A DNA stretch of 64,000 nt from Corythucha ciliata. Lineage: Eukaryota; Arthropoda; Insecta; Hemiptera; Tingidae. The notes below the pieces were generated by a model. It saw nothing but the letters and a program-made list of their open reading frames with translations, was not told the DNA's origin and did not search any database. The position numbers and the translations under genes were made by a program. Positions 56,741-64,000 of this stretch are shown piece after piece; the first letter of the stretch is position 1, and each line of letters opens with the position of its first letter. The DNA is taken from NCBI GenBank assembly GCA_038030265.1, contig CM075943.1, positions 23,250,001-23,314,000 of the forward strand, in the 5' to 3' direction.

Positions 56741-57219
56741 TTAGTTTTGAATCAGACCGTGAGCCAAATTGTTTGGTTTGTCGGTCTAACGATCTGGATT
56801 GTGGGGGTGTGAAGTTCCTACTTTTTAGTATAATCGGTGGCGGTGTGTGGGAGTGATTAAGTGGGTGAAAAGGGAAATCACTGTATTGTTCTCCGAGTAG
56901 ACTGTGCATTATGAACCCCGCTCTTGGCGCTCGACCTTATCTTACCTGGCAAAAATCGAGTCAGGTAGGAGACCCGGCCCTTGTTTCTTGAAGACGAAAT
57001 TAATGTTTTTAGGTTGTGGCTACGCTAAAGTTTGCCAAGTGGCAAAGGGACTTATTTTGCTGCCCCCCATGAGCAAAGCTGTTGGCCCGCGTCTGGTCAG
57101 TTTCAACCAAAACATCCAGTCAAGTAAAAAATGCAAACATGTATTCAGAAAGAAAACAGTCAGACATGGATACCACACAGGCAAGTAGATAACTTTTTAG
57201 AACGGCAAATAAACATATA

Positions 57220-57350
57220 GGGCCCTCCACACACAGTTTGTCTTGTTTTCGACGCTAACTCGAAAGGGGCTTCTGTAAATTGCATTCGTGTTCGACATTG
57301 AAACGCTTCGAGTTCGAGTCAAAGACAAGACAACCCGTGTGTGGGGGTCT
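57220..57350. mobile_element. MITE inside the Tc1/mariner element
   Basis: The left AGGGCCCTCCACACAC pairs with the right GTGTGTGGGGGTCT. The inner TTTGTCTTGTTTTCGA pairs loosely with TCAAAGACAAGACAA. The unit is 131 bp. The ends are Harbinger-like in style. It is inserted in the 3' part of the element. Confidence 0.7.
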
Positions 57351-58090
57351 TAATAAGACTTTTACTTGAGAATTCCGTGAAATCCCGATAGTTTCACCAA
57401 AAAAACAACAGACAACTATGTAAAAGTAGAGATTTGTGGCTATTTTCCGTCGCTCGGACCAGGAACGTATTTCAATTTAACGAAGCAGGCTTCAACAGAT
57501 TTGTCGAGCAATCGGGTTGTAGTTTTCCTGGTTAAAGACGCGTTTTGAGAAGGTTTGTCTCGACAAAGGACGTTCTTCCGGTACTAAAACCAAAAATAGG
57601 AATCATACCAAGGATAACGATGCGTAGATTGTAAAATAAATAGGAAAATAATTATCATGTTGGCTTACTCACTTCGGCAACTCAGCCTCATAGCTTCGGA
57701 AGGAATTGCACAAACAATGAATTCCACGGTACGTTTAAATATCAACCCTTCCGCCGAAAGACCGAAGGAAAAGTGAAACATTTTAGTATTTGAGCACGAA
57801 AAATAAGGATTCTTGACAAAATTTAACAAATCAAAACATCTACCAGTTGTAGTCAGAAAGATGAGTGAACCGCGATCCCCGAGTGATAAGAAGTTTCAAA
57901 ACTTTAGGAGGTAAACGGCTGTATAATGGAAGGGGTAAGGGGAAGCTCTCAGTGAGAACTTAGGTGGAGATTCGATGTTCTTCAATCTTTGGCCGGGCTA
58001 TAACAAGATACCTCAGGTGCTTGGCGCCAGAGAGGAGGGGGATGAACCCTCTGTGAGCAACTTCAGGTTGGATCAAGTTATATGCAGGTA

Positions 58091-59311
58091 CAGTGGCGGC
58101 TCGTGCCTCTTGACGGGGTGGGGCACGTCATATTCATAAAAATCATTTATTAAAAATCTCGGCGAGAAAGCGGATTTCGTTTATGCTTTACTTTTCAATC
58201 ATAGGCTGCATAGTAGTTCACGAATAGGAATTCGTCGTGTAGGTAAAAGCCAGAATGCCTTGAGGGGGAAAGTTCGGGCTTCGGATAAATTATTTGTTGG
58301 ACAACGGGCATACACAAGCGTTCAATAGGTATTGCCCTGCATGGCCATTTGAGAAAACTCAAACCCGACACCACTTGGACGTGTCGAACCACTCAGCTTT
58401 TGAATAGGTGTCTACATTTCGAGTTCCGGATGGTTTGCCTTTTCCTTTACTAGCTGTCGGCGTCAAATTTAGAGAAGGAGTCAATCGACCAAGATTCTTG
58501 ATCACAATCCTCTCGAGAAAATACCAAGAGCCAGCAGATTTTGACACTATACATGCTAAAACTAACTTGAAACTGCGTACCTGTGTTGCTGAATTAACAC
58601 ACTTGTTCTCCTTTATTTAAATGTGAAATTTGAAACTGCGCACATTAAAATACTGAACTACCTCGCACAAATCACAAAGCGCACCTCGAAGGAAAGAAAA
58701 AAATACCGACACGACAACAATAAACAATACACCGACTGAAAAGTGAAAAGGTGAAAACCGGCTGAAATCTGGAGAAGACCGAGAGGTTCCTTTTCCCTCC
58801 TATCACTACTAGACAACGTTTTTCCACTCCCCATACTAAGGTTCTCTACCCATACTAAACCCAGCTCAATGAAACGTCAACACTTCTACAAAGAGTAAAA
58901 GTTGTCGAACGCTCATTCCCAGCTCCACATAGAAATGCATTGGAGCCCCGGGTTGGTGCCCGGATTTGTGGATGAAGCGTCGAAGGGAAGGGCGGGAATA
59001 GAGCCTTTTGCGCACCAAATTTTCTGCGCGTTCGGGGCACAGGACCACACTGGAAATGTTCATTTGTCCCTTGAAATATATGGTGGTTTCTCTTCCACCA
59101 AGAACGGTTGAATCTCCGCCTGTTGGAATCAAAATGAGAAGGTAATTTCTGAAAATTGCAAAAAAGAAGCTAACTTTTTATTTATTTTTTCTGGAATTTC
59201 TAATTTTTCTGAAGTCATTTTGCCCTTTTTTCTTCGTTTTTTTGCATATTTTTTTGGTCCTATTTTTGGTGGGGCGTGTGCCCAAATGCCCTAGTGGACG
59301 AGCCGCCCCTG
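58091..59311. mobile_element. hAT-type element, 1.2 kb, 8-bp TSD
   Basis: The ends CAGTGGCGGCTCG and, reversed, CAGGGGCGGCTCG match. The flanks carry a perfect 8-bp duplication, TGCAGGTA (58083-58090 and 59312-59319). CAG-type ends with 8-bp TSD fit hAT. Overlapping frames at 58866-59132 show no transposase motif, so it is probably non-autonomous. Its right terminus recurs at 63203-63276. Confidence 0.85.
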
Positions 59312-59319
59312 TGCAGGTA

Positions 59320-61869
59320 TCTCCTTATTTCCATACGGAGATCCTGCACTTCTGTTCAATATCGAGTCAGTCGCCTGATCAGTATTCCAACCCCCTCATT
59401 AATATTTTAAAAAAGAGATGAGTTCCTACCCGTACAAACTTTATCAATATCATTGTTTTTCTGATATTTTTTCCTCTTATGGTGTGACCCGGGTGTTACC
59501 TTTTTCATTCACTCCCATTCATCATTTTTCATGTTTAATCAGCCTTCTTTACATGAAATGAAAACAATAATACGTACTTTCTCCCCTTCTTCAAGTTTAC
59601 AAAGGTTTAGACCGTTTAATCTTCGCATCGAGATCGGAACTTCCATGGGTTTTTCACTCACAATTTCCACCTCCCACTATTAACAGTACGGGTTTGAGAT
59701 TTAAGCGTTTTTATGATCGATCCCAAAGCCCAAATGGAAGCCGTTGGCCCCATCCATCCTTTCAACCACTGTCTGCAAATAGATTTGTCTTTCTTAGTTT
59801 CATTAATACCGATGAGAGAGTTTTCTTCTTCGTCATTTTCTTTTCCTAGTTCTTAGTCATTCGGTCTCATTAGTTACCCGAGTTAGGAACAGACTGAAAT
59901 GCTACAAGGAGAGTGAAAACGATTGATTTGCTCCAGAGCAAAATCAGAAAGAAAGTTGTTTAATAAAAAATGAAAGGAAAAAACAGCTTGAAATCAACGG
60001 ACTCCCGCGCAGAAAACGATTCAACGACAGGCAATCTCTCGACAGTCATTGCTTGGTCGATTCCTTTCCTTTAAATATAGCATTTTCCATCTTTTTTCAT
60101 TGCCCTTTCCTCAAAACGCTCAACTGAAACAATCGTACGCGTTCCTAATTCGGTAATAAGCCTGGAGTTATACAGGATTAGCATATAAATCAAGAATTTC
60201 GAAATAAATTTGCATAAATAATGCTCGGTCGAAATTGCATGGGTAACAAAGTAATCAAATTACAGAGGATTTTCATTGTCTTCATGCCACTTTGTATCAT
60301 CACCAAGTCTTTGAGTTATAATATGAATTAATTTAACTCAGAAACAGAGACGTTTTCTATTTATTCGTTCCAGGTTGACATCTAATAATTCCCCGGCTGA
60401 TGGGAGATTTTTATTGTTTGATTACTGCCCTAATTTTGTTTATTGTCGGACGAGATAGAAATTAACGCCTTCGTCTAACCACCCGCCTAGAGAGGGTAAT
60501 CATATAGAGAAATTGGTGGAAAGGGAAGAGCGGTGGGTGTCACGCGAGGTGACTAATATGAGTGAAAGGGTCATTGCGGGCAGGAAGCATCAGACCTTGT
60601 TTGTTTAATCGAACCAATTTTTAACTTGAAGCAGAAGAAAAAATCATTGATAGACGATTTTACCCCCGTAATTGAGGTTCGAGTAACGGGCAACCTAACT
60701 AAACGCGTTGCAAATATAATGTCGTTTTGCACCAAGGTGTTGCTGACACGGGCAAAGATGATGAGGGTGAAGGGAAAAATTGATGGGAGACGTCTGAAAT
60801 GGTTGAGATGATCATGCAATATCACGCGTCACTGATTGAGATTCGGCAGAAAATATGAGTTAGACGGGAACTTTGAGGGGGAATATTCAAGTAAGCGAGT
60901 AAATTTGACAGCCAAATAAGACATTTTGACAAATTGCTATAATGAAAACCTCTTGATTAGAATATACATATGTATAAGCATACAGAAATAGGTAACACTT
61001 TTCATAATTTTTCTCTCTGTGCAGGGGATTTCATTCCTTAATTTATTTCATGATCAGCCTCCTTCATCCACCCCTGGACTATTTTTCGTATGCAATCACT
61101 TGTCTGCCTAACAAAGTTTGGTCTCGTGACCTAACAGAATTAACCCATTTCGTGAGTGTTATTGTCCATGAAGAACATATCGTGACTATCCCAAGCTTCA
61201 AATGAGCAATTAGACACTACAATTTGCATGAATTTTCCCGGTTGCAGCACTGGAAGTTTTGGGAAAATTATCTATTTCTCTCTATCCCCACAACCGTACG
61301 GCTATGAAATGCGCGAAATAGGATTTTTCGTTTAAGAGATGTTTGTTTTGGCAATTTTGTAGCATGAAAATAGTTTTAATGCACCAACCTTCACTTTTCC
61401 ATTATTCCTTGGGGGATGACTGAGAGAGTATTACAGCTTTTAAAGTAGCCTCTCGAATATGACAACTTTTTTCTACCCTCAAAAAATCTGGAAGCTTTAG
61501 AATTTCGAAATAGATGGCCCTTTTGTTGGGAGAATTCAGTCGAAAAGAAAACTAGGGGCGAGGGACAGACGAAAAAAAGAGACTGAGGAGGCTAATCTCC
61601 ATAGTAATGGCGGAGGACTATTCATACGAAGCAAATAGGCTGACGCTTCCCGAAAGGCTGGATGAAAGAATTCTTCATCCTTGACATACAGATACGTACT
61701 CAACATAATTATTTACTCTGATACGTGTGCATTTTTTTTTTTTTTTTTTTTTTGGCCGTTCCGAAACAAAGAAGTGCGCAAGTACCAGCCACCCAACTTT
61801 AAGTGATTAAAATGCTAATCCAGCGTGGCGAATAAATTTGGGACAGATGCTGAAACTTTTGAGTTTCTT
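59320..61869. other. About 2.5 kb without recognisable genes
   Basis: AT-rich sequence with a poly-T of about 24 at 61731. No supported frame, TIR or array. Confidence 0.45.
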
Positions 61870-62586
61870 GTATTTGAAAGGCGAAAACTGACTGCTCTAA
61901 AGCCATATAATTAGACATTGAAATGGCTCTTAAAGAGATTAATTGTTTTTAAAAAGAAATAATTCAACGAAGAAAGTTCTACGCTGTAATTGATGAATTT
62001 TAAAAAATGCATTAGAGTTGCTACGAACTTTGGACTATTGCGAAACATAAAACAATGAGAAACAGAGGAGACAGGATGAAAGAAGTCCCCTTTTTTTCCC
62101 CCCCTGCGCACTTTGAAACATCTCTTCATCAGACATTCAGGGATTGGCCTTTATCCAGAGGAATATTCTAGCAACCATAGAAATGAGCGTTCTCTCTAGA
62201 GGCCTCTCTCTCTCTGCTTTGTAATCAATCGAGCGAATGCCGCAGCTCTGCAGGGGAAGACATGGAGGAGAGACCAGCGATAGCGACGTTTGATTGCACT
62301 ATACGATAGTCACGTCGGGTGATTAACACCGAAAAAAATTAATTATACAAACCGCTCACCCCGGGGAAAATTTCCAAGAGATCCCTACACAAAAAATAAA
62401 AAAAAGGGGAGCCCTCCAGGTGGGGGAAAAGTCGGAAAGGGAACCACCCACCGGTCAACCCACTGAGCCACCCGAGCGGGTGGGAGTTGGCGGAAACCAC
62501 CCACCGACTATATAACCCGAGCGCCGGCACTCGAAAAACCACTTCAAGTCAAGAAGTCAAAAGGGAAACACCACTTCAGCCTGCGA
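61870..62586. repeat. Long direct repeat, copy 1
   Basis: This 717-bp segment recurs at 63277-64000 with, by eye, one base change (CCCCGGGG against CCCCAGGG) and a 7-bp A/T-tract expansion. The near-identity means a recent event or a homogenised repeat. It includes a CCACCC-rich stretch and a TATATAA box. The copy boundary at 61870 begins GTATTTGAAAGGCG. Confidence 0.9.
62509..62515 (+). promoter_or_regulatory. TATA-like box in the direct repeat
   Basis: TATATAA is preceded by GC-rich CCACCC motifs and inverted CCACCCG/CGGGTGG. The same occurs at 63923-63929. It resembles a pol II core promoter, as in an LTR, but no start site or gene downstream is proven. Confidence 0.35.
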
Positions 62587-62780
62587 ACGGACGACTCGAC
62601 TGGGATACAGTGCGACACTCCAGCGGCTTCGAAGACTGGGAACTCCAGAACACTTCAAGTCGAGAAGTCAAACGGGAAACATCCCAGCAACCTGGACTAG
62701 ATCTTCAGCCAGCGAACGGACAACTCGACTGGGAAACAGTACGACACTCCAGCGGCTTGATCTACTGGGAACTCCAGGCC
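62541..62780 (+). repeat. Two tandem units of about 110-127 bp
   Basis: CACTTCAAGTCRAGAAGTCA, then GACTCGACTGG and CGACACTCCAGCGGCTT, occur twice (62541-62650 and 62651-62780). The longer second unit has 17 extra bases. A 139-codon frame covers both, but it opens at TTG and has no ATG near its start, so coding is not claimed. Confidence 0.75.
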
Positions 62781-63202
62781 ACCCGACTATCCGGAAGTAC
62801 AACAGTGACGACGCAGTCTTCCCGAAGCGAAGGATCGCTCACCAAAAATCACGCCGTACGGGAAAACGTCCAGCGGTCAATTGAGACGAATCTTGACCGC
62901 TCGTGACGTCACACCCTACCAAGGCATCAACGGGCAAAGCCTGTTGGGAACCTTTCCGACCCCTCAGTGATTCGATCCTGACCGGTTGGTATAAGGCTGA
63001 CACTGATCGAGGCCTCTTACCCCGTTTTGTTTTTTTTCGCGACCAGTGGTGCGGATAACCTTATGGGAACCTTCCAAGCTCTACTCCGTTGAGAAGACTC
63101 CGGACGCTTGTTGAAGTGGACACCCTATTGTGGATTAGACCGCCCCTGATTCAAGTCGTCATAAACCTGACGCATAGATCCAAGCAAATCAGACTGATAA
63201 CC

Positions 63203-63276
63203 AGGGGCGGCTCGTCCACTAGGGCATTTGGGCACACGCCCCACCAAAAATAGGACCAAAAAAATATGCCAAAAAA
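63203..63276. mobile_element. Truncated hAT terminus
   Basis: CAGGGGCGGCTCGTCCACTA and the following 54 bp match the reversed right end of the hAT element at 58091-59311 almost perfectly. The match stops exactly at 63277, where the long direct repeat begins. Confidence 0.85.
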
Positions 63277-64000
63277 GTATTTGAAAGGCGAAAACTGACT
63301 GCTCTAAAGCCATATAATTAGACATTGAAATGGCTCTTAAAGAGATTAATTGTTTTTAAAAAGAAATAATTCAACGAAGAAAGTTCTACGCTGTAATTGA
63401 TGAATTTTAAAAAATGCATTAGAGTTGCTACGAACTTTGGACTATTGCGAAACATAAAACAATGAGAAACAGAGGAGACAGGATGAAAGAAGTCCCCTTT
63501 TTTTCCCCCCCTGCGCACTTTGAAACATCTCTTCATCAGACATTCAGGGATTGGCCTTTATCCAGAGGAATATTCTAGCAACCATAGAAATGAGCGTTCT
63601 CTCTAGAGGCCTCTCTCTCTCTGCTTTGTAATCAATCGAGCGAATGCCGCAGCTCTGCAGGGGAAGACATGGAGGAGAGACCAGCGATAGCGACGTTTGA
63701 TTGCACTATACGATAGTCACGTCGGGTGATTAACACCGAAAAAAATTAATTATACAAACCGCTCACCCCAGGGAAAATTTCCAAGAGATCCCTACACAAA
63801 AAATAAAAAATAAAAAAAAGGGGAGCCCTCCAGGTGGGGGAAAAGTCGGAAAGGGAACCACCCACCGGTCAACCCACTGAGCCACCCGAGCGGGTGGGAG
63901 TTGGCGGAAACCACCCACCGACTATATAACCCGAGCGCCGGCACTCGAAAAACCACTTCAAGTCAAGAAGTCAAAAGGGAAACACCACTTCAGCCTGCGA
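63277..64000. repeat. Long direct repeat, copy 2 (runs off window)
   Basis: This is the second copy of 61870-62586, offset by 1407 bp. It continues to the window edge, so its full length is unknown. It may be a tandem duplication, a long terminal repeat, or two insertions of one element. Confidence 0.9.

Larger units (their letters stand above)
54995..58000 (+). mobile_element. Tc1/mariner-superfamily element with TA-flanked TIRs
   Basis: The left end TAGCCCGGCCAAAGACTAA (from 54995) and the complement of the right end, TAGCCCGGCCAAAGATTGA (to 58000), match over about 27 bp with few differences. Both begin at a TA. The interior holds a decayed transposase gene (55225-56419). About 1.6 kb of other material follows, including a short array (56530-56740) and a MITE (57220-57350), so the copy has gained insertions. 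It is inactive. Confidence 0.8.

Noticed and set aside
58866..59132. hAT transposase fragment
   Set aside because: No transposase motif could be read in either strand, although the flanking TIR/TSD are hAT-like.
62487..62906. 139-codon frame with two internal repeats
   Set aside because: It opens at TTG without a nearby ATG, overlaps a TATA-like box, and its repetition comes from DNA-level tandem units.

Overview
This window looks like non-genic, transposon-dense nuclear DNA of an animal. It is AT-rich, and a decayed transposase carries a short GT-AG spliceosomal intron. There are LINE reverse-transcriptase relics, two tRNA-derived SINE types, many palindromic MITEs and many short-unit degenerate tandem arrays. 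The style of the LINE, Penelope-like and Tc1/mariner fragments suggests an arthropod, but that is inference and no species is claimed. I found no intact host protein gene. The recognisable protein sequence is almost all from decayed mobile elements. One 38-codon exon-like segment (1777-1893, minus strand) is the only candidate for captured host coding sequence.

Layout. 0.3-2.5 kb: a MITE cluster, including a clean hAT MITE with an 8-bp TSD and two TTAA-flanked hairpin MITEs that share one TTAA. 2.6-4.1 kb: a roughly 30-bp-unit array. 4.07-7.57 kb: a 3.5-kb inverted-repeat element whose arms carry a LINE 3' end and whose loop holds a second LINE. 7.7-12.1 kb: copies of a two-module repeat (here W-U), one split by a Penelope-like fragment, plus a tRNA-Thr-like SINE. 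12-23 kb: mostly unrecognised sequence, one long array (16.2-17.9 kb) and MITEs. 23.3-24.4 kb: a class-II-tRNA-derived SINE with good target duplications, interrupted by a GC-rich TIR element. 25.2-28.2 kb: an RT relic, SINE copies, an array and a foldback hairpin. 28.3-37.4 kb: few features. 37.4-54.9 kb: a dense run of foldback elements, several sharing a terminal TTAGNCCAGT-type motif, together with minisatellites and one 691-bp element with a 9-bp TSD. 55.0-58.0 kb: a decayed, intron-bearing Tc1/mariner-superfamily element with TA-flanked TIRs and widely spaced catalytic residues. 58.1-59.3 kb: an hAT-type element with an 8-bp TSD. 61.87-64.0 kb: a nearly identical direct repeat of about 0.72 kb, 1407 bp apart, running off the window edge.

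The features do not form a pathway. They record layers of insertion: MITE into SINE, TIR element into palindrome copy, and LINE into foldback loop. The most unusual material is the foldback family with shared termini, and the repeated association of foldbacks with short-unit tandem arrays, some of which are inverted copies of each other. All identifications rest on reading the sequence by eye. Boundaries of degenerate repeats are approximate, and no database search was possible.
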